64,000 nucleotides of DNA from BN30871 sp037383745 (GTDB lineage Bacteria > Campylobacterota > Campylobacteria > Campylobacterales > Sulfurovaceae), in assembly GCA_037383745.1 (NCBI GenBank), contig JARROQ010000002.1:1-64000 (forward strand), given 5' to 3'. Under the pieces are notes generated by a model. The model worked only from the letters and a program-made list of their open reading frames with translations. It searched no databases and had not been told where the DNA came from. Position numbers and translations under genes: made by a program. This document shows, in pieces, positions 49,243-58,472 of this stretch. Position 1 is the stretch's first letter; every line of letters begins with the position of its first letter.

Positions 49243-51054
49243 TTAGAATTCGCACAAGCCCCATCTCTTAATCAGCGCATCATCAAATTTGACAAGTCCG
49301 CGTTTTTGTAAATCTTCCAAAACTTCCCTATCACAAAGTGTATCGCCCGGCCACTCTCGCGTAAAGCCGTCAAGGCTTGATTTGTTGGTCGCATCTACAC
49401 AAATAAACGGTTTTAAAACTATATCTCTTTTTGCATCGATGTTATTTGCAACCCTCCATAGAAGCATATAAGGGTTATCTAGGTCATTATTTTTACTCTC
49501 TACTACTATAAGTGCTGCGATATTTTCTTGCAAACTCTCCAATCTTACAAAGAGCTCTTTTGCACTTGCTTTTTTCTCTATGCTCACAACACAGATAGGA
49601 TTTGCAGTTTGTGTCATATATTGCTTGAGTCCTTGGATACTAGTATCTAACTTTTGCATTTTTGCCAATAGAGTGGCATCATCAAGCAGCTCAATAACTT
49701 TTCTTACCTTTTTACCTGTAGCGTCGATGCCAAGTTTCCCACCGACAAACTGCTCATCAGAAGAGTGATCTAGATGATCCACGATGCCTTCTGAGATGAG
49801 TATCTTATCGCTATCGAGTCTATCTAAGATATATTTTGCAATCTTCTCATAAGCATCAAGCCTTGGAGCATCCTCATTGACAAAGATAGCATGTTTGACA
49901 AAACTCATCTGACCTACACCCCAAAATGCATGCATAAACTGCTGCGCATGCCCCTTATACATCGTTTGCATTTTCGCAAGTATGAGATTGTGAAATACAC
50001 CATTTTCAGGCATATGATAGTCGATAAGTTCAGGCGCCATCGGTTTAAGGAGAGGTAAAAATATCCGCTCTGTGCCCCAGCCCATATATTTATCTTCAAG
50101 TGGCGGCTTCCCGACAACCGTAGCATGAAAGAGTGGATTTTTCTTTGTGGTAATCTTCTCTACATGCATAAATGGGAATTTTTCCTTGAGTGTATAGTAT
50201 CCGGTATGATCACCAAAGGGGCCCTCTATTTTGCTCTCATTTGGATCGACATAGCCCTCTATGACGATATCTACATCGCTTGGTATATAGATATCATTAG
50301 TAAGTGATTTGACAAGTTTTGCATTTTTACCCCGAATAAGCCCATAGAGGAGTAGCTCAAACATACCGCTTGGCATTGGTGCTTGACCGCACCAGATATA
50401 AAGAGGGTCACCGCCTATAGCAACTGACACAGGCATCTTTTTGCCTGCTTTTTTATACTCGTGGAAAAAATGTGCACCATCTTTATGTATTTGCCAGTGC
50501 ATGCCAAGTTTATCTTTATCATACTGTTGCAATCGATACATCCCAAGATTCTGCTTTGTGCCGTCTAAACTTTGTGTATAGACCTGCCCCATAGTGATAA
50601 ATCTTCCGCCATCCTCACTCCATGTTTTGAGGATAGGGAACATATCAAGATCGATTGTATCGCAGACAACCTCTTGACACTCGCCCCTCATCTTTAGCCT
50701 TTTAGGAAAAACGGATCGCAATTTCAACAATCTTGGCAATGCTTTTAGTTTTGCAAGAAACCCTTTTGGTGGTTTGAACTCTAAAAGCCAGCTTATCTCT
50801 TTGGCTATAGTATCCGGATGTGCTCCAAATATATCTTGCGTTAAAGCTTTGTTAGCAAAGATATTCATAAGTACCGGCATATCATACTCTCTACCTAACG
50901 CTTTTGATGTTGGATTTTTAAAGAGTATCGGTTTTGCATCCTCTTTTTTGATATCCAAATAGGCAACATGTGGGATCTCAAGATTAACATCAAGTGGCTC
51001 ATCTATCTCTTTAACTCCACCATGAAGTTTTAGCCAATCAACCACATCTCTCAT
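49243..51054 (-). CDS. UbiD-family decarboxylase, menaquinone-biosynthesis type
   Basis: This 603-residue prenyl-FMN-dependent decarboxylase of the UbiD family has the opening MRDVVDWLKLHGGVKEIDEPLDVN and GMYRLQQYDKDKLGMHWQIHKDGA for the cofactor site. PVSVAIGGDPLYIWCGQAP and EGPFGDHTGYY carry the conserved acidic residues. The long C-terminal part distinguishes the menaquinone (futalosine-route) branch found in Campylobacterota. Just upstream of hemC on the minus strand reading order hemC-ubiD, with 1 bp between. Confidence 0.9.
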   Translation of the reverse strand: MRDVVDWLKLHGGVKEIDEPLDVNLEIPHVAYLDIKKEDAKPILFKNPTSKALGREYDMPVLMNIFANKALTQDIFGAHPDTIAKEISWLLEFKPPKGFLAKLKALPRLLKLRSVFPKRLKMRGECQEVVCDTIDLDMFPILKTWSEDGGRFITMGQVYTQSLDGTKQNLGMYRLQQYDKDKLGMHWQIHKDGAHFFHEYKKAGKKMPVSVAIGGDPLYIWCGQAPMPSGMFELLLYGLIRGKNAKLVKSLTNDIYIPSDVDIVIEGYVDPNESKIEGPFGDHTGYYTLKEKFPFMHVEKITTKKNPLFHATVVGKPPLEDKYMGWGTERIFLPLLKPMAPELIDYHMPENGVFHNLILAKMQTMYKGHAQQFMHAFWGVGQMSFVKHAIFVNEDAPRLDAYEKIAKYILDRLDSDKILISEGIVDHLDHSSDEQFVGGKLGIDATGKKVRKVIELLDDATLLAKMQKLDTSIQGLKQYMTQTANPICVVSIEKKASAKELFVRLESLQENIAALIVVESKNNDLDNPYMLLWRVANNIDAKRDIVLKPFICVDATNKSSLDGFTREWPGDTLCDREVLEDLQKRGLVKFDDALIKRWGLCEF

Positions 51055-51055
51055 G

Positions 51056-52006
51056 CTATAACCTTTGCGGCATCTCGTCTTTATATGCTAAAGCTTCTGC
51101 CTTTTTTAAAAGCTCTAGTGCACCCTCATCGATCATCTCTTGAGCAAGTTCTATACCGAGAGTATCACACTCTTGTAGTTTTGCTTCTTTTATTTTGTGC
51201 ATAATATGAGTGCCGTCAGGAAAGCCTATCATCGCTTCGATCACTACACTGTCATCTTTTATATTTGCATTGACTGCTACCGGAGCAGAGCACCCTGCTT
51301 CAATCGTCGCCACAAAATCTCTCTCCAATTTGGAGCAGAGATAGCTTGGCTCATCATTGAGACTCTGAGCTATCTCTTGCACAAGAGCATTTCCTTCAAC
51401 TGTCTCAATCCCAAGTGCCGCTTGCCCCATAGGAGGAATCATAAAATCAAGCTTTTGTACGAAGGGGATATGTTTCAAAAGATCCAATCTTGCTAAACCG
51501 ATATAAGCAAGGATGATGGCATCATATTCACCCTCTTTAAGTTTTCTGAGTCTTGTATTGACATTCCCTCGCAACTCTTTGACTTTTACATCAGATCTTT
51601 TACTTAAAAGCTGCATGCGTCGTCTCAAACTTGTCGTACCGACAACCGCACCTTTTGGCAACGCTTCAATACTCTCATATTTATGTGAGAGAAAAACATC
51701 ACTTTGATCTTCTCTTTTTGTGATCGCCGCAAGCGATAAACCTTGCGGTATATAAGTTGGAACATCTTTGAGTGAGTGCACGGCAAGATGCGCTTTGCCT
51801 TCTAGCATAGCATCCTCTAACTCTTTGGTAAAATGACCCTTGCCACCAATGAGCGCAAGGGGTTTATCGAGTATTTTATCACCATTGCTTGTTATCTTAT
51901 TGAGCGCAACTTCTACATCAAATCGAGACTCAATAAGTGATTTGATATGTTCTGCTTGCCAAAGTGCCAACGCACTCGCTCTTGTAGCTATAGTAATTTT
52001 ATTCAT
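51056..52006 (-). CDS. hemC: Hydroxymethylbilane synthase (porphobilinogen deaminase)
   Basis: This 316-residue enzyme joins four porphobilinogens for haem and siroheme synthesis. Motifs: IATRASALALWQAEHIKS, DKPLALIGGKGHFTKELEDAML, AVHSLKDVPT, GTTSLRRRMQLL and the cysteine carrying the dipyrromethane cofactor in TIEAGCSAPVAVNA (about residue 243). Two bases after the thiol-disulphide gene; hemA lies further upstream in the same cluster. Confidence 0.97.
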   Translation of the reverse strand: MNKITIATRASALALWQAEHIKSLIESRFDVEVALNKITSNGDKILDKPLALIGGKGHFTKELEDAMLEGKAHLAVHSLKDVPTYIPQGLSLAAITKREDQSDVFLSHKYESIEALPKGAVVGTTSLRRRMQLLSKRSDVKVKELRGNVNTRLRKLKEGEYDAIILAYIGLARLDLLKHIPFVQKLDFMIPPMGQAALGIETVEGNALVQEIAQSLNDEPSYLCSKLERDFVATIEAGCSAPVAVNANIKDDSVVIEAMIGFPDGTHIMHKIKEAKLQECDTLGIELAQEMIDEGALELLKKAEALAYKDEMPQRL

Positions 52007-52007
52007 A

Positions 52008-52874
52008 CTACTTCTTAGGAATATAATTCATATAGGTCTCTCGAATCTTATCCCACTTTCCATCCAAATACACCGTAGGTGTTCCGCCTACCATCATATA
52101 CAAAGCGGCATCTTTATCTTTTTGTAAAGCATCATTGACCTTTTTGGAATTTATCTGATCAAGGCTTACATTATAGCCTGTCTCTTTAGCTACTGCATCA
52201 ATAATCGCTTTTGGATCTTTTGGGTTCACATGGAGTTGCATAGCATAGATCTTCTCTACCACATCAAGCTTTTTATCTTGTTGTGCAAGAATCATAATTC
52301 TTGTTAAAGTTTCAACACCGGGGTGGATTCTAGTAAGTGGCATATGATAATAATAGAGCGCAAATACTTCAGGGTGCTCTTTGACTGCTTTAATCATACG
52401 AGGAAAAATCTCCCTACAAAAGGGACAAAGAGGATCAGAGAACAGGATTATCTTATGTTTCGCATTGCTGTTACCTGCTAAAAGATGATGTGCATCATAC
52501 ATACTTGCTTGAACGGTAGGTTTAAGTTCACTGGAGTAATTTTTACGGGTGTTGAGATTAACAAGCGTTGATGTTACTAAACCATCTTTGATAAAAATAA
52601 GTTCCGGCACATCTACCTTTTCACCCTTGAAATCTATCTTCATCTTTGTAAAAAGAGCGCTCCATCCTTTAAGCTCTTTTGGCTCTCTAGACTCATATAT
52701 CTCAACATCGACTGCTTTAGCATCAGGATTTTTAATAACAGCATCATTCATATATCTCAATAGCTGTTTTTTTCTAAAAACCCAAAAAATGCTTGGCCAG
52801 AAACCGATATAATCTATAAAAGAAAAACTGAGAAAAATCTCCAATATCAAAAACAGTGGTATCAAAAGTATCAT
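52008..52874 (-). CDS. Periplasmic thiol:disulphide interchange protein (DsbC/DsbG-like)
   Basis: This 288-residue protein has an N-terminal membrane anchor (ILLIPLFLILEIFLSFSFIDYIGF) and a thioredoxin fold with the CPFC active site (LFSDPLCPFCREIFPRMI, about residue 155). The cis-proline loop is in MMVGGTPTVYLDGKWD. The region before it resembles the dimerisation part of DsbC-like isomerases (DGLVTSTLVNLNTRKNYSSEL). It probably oxidises or isomerises disulphides of envelope proteins. Between proS and hemC in a tight minus-strand run. Confidence 0.85.
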   Translation of the reverse strand: MILLIPLFLILEIFLSFSFIDYIGFWPSIFWVFRKKQLLRYMNDAVIKNPDAKAVDVEIYESREPKELKGWSALFTKMKIDFKGEKVDVPELIFIKDGLVTSTLVNLNTRKNYSSELKPTVQASMYDAHHLLAGNSNAKHKIILFSDPLCPFCREIFPRMIKAVKEHPEVFALYYYHMPLTRIHPGVETLTRIMILAQQDKKLDVVEKIYAMQLHVNPKDPKAIIDAVAKETGYNVSLDQINSKKVNDALQKDKDAALYMMVGGTPTVYLDGKWDKIRETYMNYIPKK

Positions 52875-52880
52875 AAGTGC

Positions 52881-54569
52881 TTACACCTCCTCTATTAAAG
52901 CGTCCAAAGAGAGTGTTTTTGAGCTGAAATTAGCTCTATCGATTAACTCAACACTCCCCTCTTCTAATTTTTTGCCGATTACAACCGCTTTTGGTATCCC
53001 AATAAGCTCAAAATCTTTCATCTTAAAGCCAAATCGTTCTTTCCTATCATCAAGAAGTACATTGAGTCCTTTAGCTTTAAGTTGCTCATAGACACTCACT
53101 CCTGCTTCATATTGTGCCTCGTCTTTAACATTTGAGATAATGACTGTAACATCAAATGGCGCACTCTCTTGTGTCCATATGCACCCTTTATCATCATGAT
53201 TTTGCTCTATAATAGCAGCAATCAATCGACTCACACCTATGCCGTAAGTACCCATAACAAAAGGTTTACTTTTCCCGTTTTCATCTAAAAATTCGGCTTT
53301 GAGCGGATCACTATATCGAGTGCCGAGTTGAAATATATGTCCAACTTCTATACCTTTTGTGTAGTGAAGCTCCCCTCCGCAATGGATACATTTATCACCC
53401 TCTTTAACGGCAACAATATCATCAAAAAGTGCATTCTCTAACATCTTTACATCTGCTCCCACATAGTGGTATCCACTCTCGTTAGCACCACACACCAAAT
53501 TTGAGGTATCTTGCAGTCTTTTATCAACAACAATCTTGATTGCTTCAGGAGCACCTATAGGTCCCATGTATCCGGCAACTAAGCCTACATCTTCAAGCTC
53601 CTCTTCGCTAAGATCGACGAGCTCGTTGGCATTGATGCTATTACACGCTTTTATCTCTTGGAGTGTATCATTACCTCGCACGATAAACATCACAGCTTCA
53701 CTATGCTCATCATAAAGTGCCTTTTTAGCAACAACTTTCATACACGCAGAGGCATCAATATGTAAAAAATCACACACCTCTTCTATCGTTGTTGCATTTG
53801 GCGTATGCACCTTTTCAAATAGATCTTTTTTCTCATTTTGTGTAGATGCATATCGACATACAGCAGCTTCTATATTGGCACCGTATTCGCAACTCTGACA
53901 CACAACGATAGTATCCTCACCACTTTCTGCTAAAACCATAAACTCTTTACTGCCACTCCCGCCTATAGCTCCGCTATCAGCTTCAACAATCCTAAAATCA
54001 AGTCCTAATCTTTCAAAAATAATCGAATAGGTCTCTTGCATGAGGTGAAATTCTCGCTTCATATCTTCTTCATTGGCATGAAAACTATACCCATCTTTCA
54101 TGAGAAATTCTCTGCCCCTCATAAGACCAAAACGCGGACGAATCTCATCTCTAAACTTTAAGTTAATCTGATAAAGATTTAGCGGAAGTTGTTTATAGCT
54201 CTTTACGCTCTGCTTGACGAGATTAACCATCATCTCTTCATGGGTAGGTCCCAAAACAAAATCATTATCTTTTCTATCTTTAAATCGCAAAAGCTCTTTA
54301 CCGTATTTTTCAAATCTTCCACTCTCTATCCAAAGTGCAGCAGGCGTCACAAAGCCGAGTGATACTTCTTGGGCTCCTGCGCTATCTAGCTCCTCTTTGA
54401 CAACTCTGCTGATATTATCTAAAACCATCTTTCCAAGAGGAAGGTAATTGTAGAGCCCACTCCCAACACTTTGTATAAAGCCGGCTCTTAAAAGATATAT
54501 GTGACTCTGAAGTGTTGCTTCATTTGGAGTCTCTTTTGATGTGGGAATTAAAAGATTGCTAAATCTCAT
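52881..54569 (-). CDS. proS: Prolyl-tRNA synthetase (bacterial type with editing domain)
   Basis: This 562-residue class II synthetase has motif 1/2 regions GSGLYNYLPLGKMVLDNI, LGPTHEEMMVNLV, LMRGREFLMKDGYSFH. The INS editing domain follows (about residues 225-390; FIVRGNDTLQEIKA, GPIGAPEAIKIVVD), then motif 3 in PFVMGTYGIGVSRLIAAIIEQ and a C-terminal anticodon domain. It charges tRNA(Pro) and clears mischarged Ala-tRNA. The stop overlaps nothing; the start overlaps hemA by 4 bp. Confidence 0.97.
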   Translation of the reverse strand: MRFSNLLIPTSKETPNEATLQSHIYLLRAGFIQSVGSGLYNYLPLGKMVLDNISRVVKEELDSAGAQEVSLGFVTPAALWIESGRFEKYGKELLRFKDRKDNDFVLGPTHEEMMVNLVKQSVKSYKQLPLNLYQINLKFRDEIRPRFGLMRGREFLMKDGYSFHANEEDMKREFHLMQETYSIIFERLGLDFRIVEADSGAIGGSGSKEFMVLAESGEDTIVVCQSCEYGANIEAAVCRYASTQNEKKDLFEKVHTPNATTIEEVCDFLHIDASACMKVVAKKALYDEHSEAVMFIVRGNDTLQEIKACNSINANELVDLSEEELEDVGLVAGYMGPIGAPEAIKIVVDKRLQDTSNLVCGANESGYHYVGADVKMLENALFDDIVAVKEGDKCIHCGGELHYTKGIEVGHIFQLGTRYSDPLKAEFLDENGKSKPFVMGTYGIGVSRLIAAIIEQNHDDKGCIWTQESAPFDVTVIISNVKDEAQYEAGVSVYEQLKAKGLNVLLDDRKERFGFKMKDFELIGIPKAVVIGKKLEEGSVELIDRANFSSKTLSLDALIEEV

Positions 54570-55873
54570 TCGCTGTATCCTTTTGCATGCTGATCTTCTT
54601 TGTATAATTTTGGGTCAATATCTTGGGTATCTACCTCAAAGATAGACTCGATTGCCTCTATCTTATTGAGCCCGTCTTTTTCATGGGAGCTTTTTCTCAT
54701 ATTGAATGTAGGAGTATGTAAAAAACGGTTAAACATTGCGTTGGCCATTTTTCTGAGATTCTCTTCATATTCACCAGGAACAAAACCTTTTTTTATCGCC
54801 CTTTGAAGCTCTTCTTCTATCACTCCATCCACCTCTTCTCGCATCCCTTTGATAACCGGCTCTATAGAGAGTGCTTTAAGCCATCTGTAAAACTCATTTT
54901 TATATCGATCGACAATCTCTTCAGCAAGCAAGGATTGCTCTTGCCTCAAAGCATGATTGGTATTTGATATATGTTGCAAATCATCGATACGATAAACTGA
55001 AATCGTATCATCATCAATAGAATCAATATCTCTTGGAATAGCAATATCAAACCATAATCTCTTAAAATCACAACTCTCTATCATCTCTTTTTTTACAACC
55101 GTATCGGGTGAGCCTGTAGCACTAAAGAGAAGTCTGTAGCGATTGATATATTTTGGCAAATTTTCAAAAATATCAACCTTGATATTTTCACCGAGATCCT
55201 TTGCGATAGCCTCCGCTTTTGTCAGGCTTCTTGAAAGCAAGATAACATCAGCACCGATTTTATGGAGATGTTTTGCCGTAAGTGCACCCATCTCCCCTGC
55301 GCCGACAACAACTGCCGTAATTCCTGCGATACTATCTTGAAGTATCTCTTTTGCCTGTGTCACTGCCACTGAAGCGATAGAGATAGGATTTTTAGATATC
55401 TCTGTCTTATTTCTAACCTCTGCTGCACACTTCATCGCATAGGAGACAACGCGGTTAAGTTTTCTACCTGCGCTCTGATTATTGTAAGAAAATTTAAAAG
55501 CATCCTTGACCTGACCTGTTATCTGCGACTCTCCAACAACTAGAGAATCAAGCGATGCAACAACACTAAAGATATGTTTTATCGCCTCAACATCATCGAC
55601 TCTATACATCATCTCTTTGAGTTCATAGAAATTTATTCCACTATATTCGCTCACAAGCCCAAGGATTGTGTGGTAAGTGGCAAAACCATCTTTGTTTGAT
55701 GTAACGATCTCTACTCTGTTGCAAGTATTGAGCATAAAGACCTCATGGATAAAATCAAAGTCCACCAACCTATTGAGAAAAGCTCTTTTCTCATCATCAT
55801 TTTTAAAGACAAGCAATTCTCGTTGTGAGAGATCACATTTTTTGTAGTTAAAACTAATCACTTGATAATACAT
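54566..55873 (-). CDS. hemA: Glutamyl-tRNA reductase
   Basis: This 435-residue enzyme carries out the first step of the C5 route to 5-aminolevulinate. The catalytic cysteine is in EVFMLNTCNRVEIV (about residue 50). Further motifs: VVGESQITGQVKDAF, the NADPH motif AVVVGAGEMGALTAKHL and SRSLTKAEAIA. The C-terminal dimerisation helix is present. It overlaps the prenyl synthase gene upstream by one base and proS downstream by four, so haem, tRNA and isoprenoid genes share a transcript. Confidence 0.97.
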   Translation of the reverse strand: MYYQVISFNYKKCDLSQRELLVFKNDDEKRAFLNRLVDFDFIHEVFMLNTCNRVEIVTSNKDGFATYHTILGLVSEYSGINFYELKEMMYRVDDVEAIKHIFSVVASLDSLVVGESQITGQVKDAFKFSYNNQSAGRKLNRVVSYAMKCAAEVRNKTEISKNPISIASVAVTQAKEILQDSIAGITAVVVGAGEMGALTAKHLHKIGADVILLSRSLTKAEAIAKDLGENIKVDIFENLPKYINRYRLLFSATGSPDTVVKKEMIESCDFKRLWFDIAIPRDIDSIDDDTISVYRIDDLQHISNTNHALRQEQSLLAEEIVDRYKNEFYRWLKALSIEPVIKGMREEVDGVIEEELQRAIKKGFVPGEYEENLRKMANAMFNRFLHTPTFNMRKSSHEKDGLNKIEAIESIFEVDTQDIDPKLYKEDQHAKGYSE

Positions 55874-56769
55874 TAAAAACTCCTATCAATCATCTCTTTA
55901 GCAATTGAATCAAGTTTTTGATTTTTCTCACTCTTGATTGCCGCAAGTGCTTCTAGCACAAGCTCTTTTGCTTCGAGATAACATTTTTCAATAATATCAT
56001 ATTTTTTAATATTTGACACTATCCACTCTTGCTCTGCTTTATCTAAAGCCCTGCAATGCATAGATGCTAGCTTCTGCTTCTCACTCGTATCAAGCTTTTC
56101 ATAAAGATAGATATACGGGAGTGTTGTCTTACCCTCAACAAAATCATGCAAAGCCGGCTTTCCAAGCGTTTGTGCATCAGAGGTGATATCGAGCATATCA
56201 TCTATCATTTGAAATGCTATACCTAAGTTTTTCCCGTAACGAGCATATGCGTTTGGATTTTTACCCGCCAAAGCGGCTGCACTATATGCAGATGCCTCCA
56301 TGAGCGAAGCCGTTTTTTTATAGATCATATCTCTATAAATCGATGCATCTGTATTGAATTTTTTAGAGAGATACACATCATCAAGCTCTCCGACACTAAG
56401 CTGAACAACAGCATTTGATACGCTTTTTGCGATATCCGGTCCCATTGCAACAAGCTCAAAGAAACCGATTGAGTAGAGTATATCTCCGAGCATGATTGCA
56501 TTCTTGTTGCCATAGATTGCATTGATAGAGTCAACGCCTCGTCGCTGCATAGCATCATCAATGACATCATCGTGGAGCAGGCTTGCTGCATGAATCATTT
56601 CAACTATGGATGCTAGTTTTATACTCTCTTCATTTTCACCTGCTATATAGAGTATCAATTTGGCTCTCAATCTCTTCCCCTTAGGGAGTTTTGTCAAAAG
56701 CTCTTTGATCTCTTTATGGTGAAGATTTGTGACTATCTCATCTATCTTTTGCTCTACTTTACTAAGCAC
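55873..56769 (-). CDS. Polyprenyl (probably octaprenyl/heptaprenyl) diphosphate synthase
   Basis: This 298-residue trans-prenyl transferase has the first aspartate-rich motif LLHDDVIDDAMQRRG (about residues 66-80) and the second in IAFQMIDDMLDITSD. Small residues precede the first motif (HAASL), as in long-chain enzymes that make the quinone side chain. A short-chain role (geranyl/farnesyl) is less probable. In the same operon as the menaquinone-type UbiD gene, which agrees with quinone side-chain synthesis. Confidence 0.88.
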   Translation of the reverse strand: MLSKVEQKIDEIVTNLHHKEIKELLTKLPKGKRLRAKLILYIAGENEESIKLASIVEMIHAASLLHDDVIDDAMQRRGVDSINAIYGNKNAIMLGDILYSIGFFELVAMGPDIAKSVSNAVVQLSVGELDDVYLSKKFNTDASIYRDMIYKKTASLMEASAYSAAALAGKNPNAYARYGKNLGIAFQMIDDMLDITSDAQTLGKPALHDFVEGKTTLPYIYLYEKLDTSEKQKLASMHCRALDKAEQEWIVSNIKKYDIIEKCYLEAKELVLEALAAIKSEKNQKLDSIAKEMIDRSF

Positions 56770-56780
56770 TTCGTCCCTTT

Positions 56781-57062
56781 TTATTCACACTGCGTTACGA
56801 TATTACCGACAAGCTCTAAAAATATACTATTGAGTCTATCTTCAAACTCTTTTGATTCGTTGAATTTCATCTCGTTGATTTTATCTTGCAGACGAGCATC
56901 CAACCCCTGCTCTTCTAAAATTTTTTCCGCTGCAACTAATCTTTCAAACAACTTCTCAAGTTCAAGTTCCACTATGTTTTGATTTGCATTTTTTGAGATA
57001 TCAAAGAAATTTCTTCTAGGCGTACTAACTAAAAAATCATCTTCATCATTAAATATATTCAC
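56781..57062 (-). CDS. DUF2018-family protein
   Basis: This 93-residue acidic helical protein begins MNIFNDEDDFLVSTPRRNFFDI and ends FLELVGNIVTQCE. It matches the DUF2018 family, which I know only from Campylobacterota and which has no assigned function. It is placed directly upstream (11 bp) of the prenyl synthase gene on the minus strand. Confidence 0.85.
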   Translation of the reverse strand: MNIFNDEDDFLVSTPRRNFFDISKNANQNIVELELEKLFERLVAAEKILEEQGLDARLQDKINEMKFNESKEFEDRLNSIFLELVGNIVTQCE

Positions 57063-57133
57063 TTATAATTTCCTAACGCTTTTTAATACAAGAACTTATT
57101 ATAGCGACTAATTTCTTTTTTATCAATCAAAAT

Positions 57134-57412
57134 CTAATCCAAAGCTCCCTCTTGATCCATAACAAAAAGAGGATCGGTAACTCTATTTTTAAACCGTAAT
57201 GCCTCAACTTTGTTCTGAAGCATAATATTCTCAGCTCTCAAAACAGTAACATCTTGTCTGAGATTATTGACCTTCTTACTCTCATAATATATTTTACTAC
57301 TAAGAAATATCTTAAATGAGGTCAACAATAGAAAAACGGTTATCGAAAGTACGGTCATAGAGACCAAAGACCACGGTATCCCTTTTGGCATCTCAATACC
57401 CTCTTGCATCAC
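57134..57412 (-). CDS. FtsL-like small bitopic division protein
   Basis: This 92-residue protein has one membrane segment (LVSMTVLSITVFLLLTSFKIFL, about residues 14-35) followed by a coiled coil (KKVNNLRQDVTVLRAENIMLQNKVEALRFK). This is the plan of FtsL/DivIC septum proteins. It lies directly after rsmH with a 4 bp overlap, the place of ftsL in the classical division cluster. Sequence similarity of FtsL proteins is low, so the call rests on layout and context. Confidence 0.72.
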   Translation of the reverse strand: MMQEGIEMPKGIPWSLVSMTVLSITVFLLLTSFKIFLSSKIYYESKKVNNLRQDVTVLRAENIMLQNKVEALRFKNRVTDPLFVMDQEGALD

Positions 57413-58347
57413 TCCTCCTTTGCATCTTTTGTAAAGACAAAAGAGCGAAGTTTTGCACTCCTGCTCCTTGGATTAGTTTTTAACTCTTTTGCGGTTGCTA
57501 TTATAGGCTTTTTAGCTATAGCTTTCCCTTTAGCATTGTCTCTTGAGCATGTACATCTAATGGCAAAATCATCACAGACACACTCCTTGCTCCATTTTGC
57601 AAATCTATGTTTTATGATTCTGTCTTCTAATGAGTGGAACGTGATAAAAGAGACTATCAATCCTTTTGTATGCATCTTTTCAATAGCGTCTAAGAGGCGC
57701 TCTATCTCCTTGAGCTCACTGTTAACTTCTATCCTAATCGCTTGGAATAGAAGTGTAGCAGGATGAATCTTACTCTTTTTTCTTATGACCTTTTTTGCAA
57801 GCTCACTCAACTCTTTTGCACTCTGTATAGGCTGCTTTGAGCGTGCTTTTATAATCGCATGTGCCATCATTTTATGCTCTTTAAGCTCCCCGTATGTTTG
57901 CAATATATACTCCAAATCTGTTTGGGAATAGGAGTTAATCACATCATAAGCACTCAGTTTAGCCTCTTGATCCATTCGCATATCAAGCGTATCACTCTCA
58001 AAAGAAAAACCCCGCTCTACTTTATCAAGTTGCAAAGAAGAGACGCCAAAATCTGCCAATACTCCCGTTATCGGACGCTCTTGCAGTTTAGGAAAAACTT
58101 CTGAAAATGCACCCTGATAAAAGCTGAATCTCTCTTTAAAATTTGTCAATCTCTTTTTAGAAAAACTGAGTGCCTCACTATCTCTATCAATACCGATAAG
58201 CGAAATATCATTATATCTTTCAAGCATTGCACCACTATGGCCCCCATAACCAAGAGTACAATCCACAAAATAGCCTCTGTTTATGGATTTAAAGCTCTCT
58301 AAGACCTCATCAAGAAGAACGGGTATATGCGGTATCTTTTCTTCCAA
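57409..58347 (-). CDS. rsmH: 16S rRNA (cytosine-1402-N4)-methyltransferase
   Basis: This 312-residue SAM-dependent enzyme has the start HIPVLLDEVLESF, the SAM motif FVDCTLGYGGHSGAML and GVLADFGVSSLQLD. RGFSFESDTLDMRMD, FQAIRIEVNSELKEIERLL and SFHSLEDRIIKHRF follow, all diagnostic for RsmH (MraW). Near the C-terminus a cysteine cluster (KECVCDDFAIRCTC) is seen in many homologues. It heads the transcript with the FtsL-like gene. Confidence 0.97.
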   Translation of the reverse strand: MEEKIPHIPVLLDEVLESFKSINRGYFVDCTLGYGGHSGAMLERYNDISLIGIDRDSEALSFSKKRLTNFKERFSFYQGAFSEVFPKLQERPITGVLADFGVSSLQLDKVERGFSFESDTLDMRMDQEAKLSAYDVINSYSQTDLEYILQTYGELKEHKMMAHAIIKARSKQPIQSAKELSELAKKVIRKKSKIHPATLLFQAIRIEVNSELKEIERLLDAIEKMHTKGLIVSFITFHSLEDRIIKHRFAKWSKECVCDDFAIRCTCSRDNAKGKAIAKKPIIATAKELKTNPRSRSAKLRSFVFTKDAKEE

Positions 58348-58472
58348 TTTTTCCTGCTTCTCTTTTTTGCAATCATATCTAAAAATCTATTACATCCATT
58401 TTACTCAATAATTTATGATAAAATATTGTCAAAAACTGTCAACATATCAAGATTATAAAAATAGCTATCTCG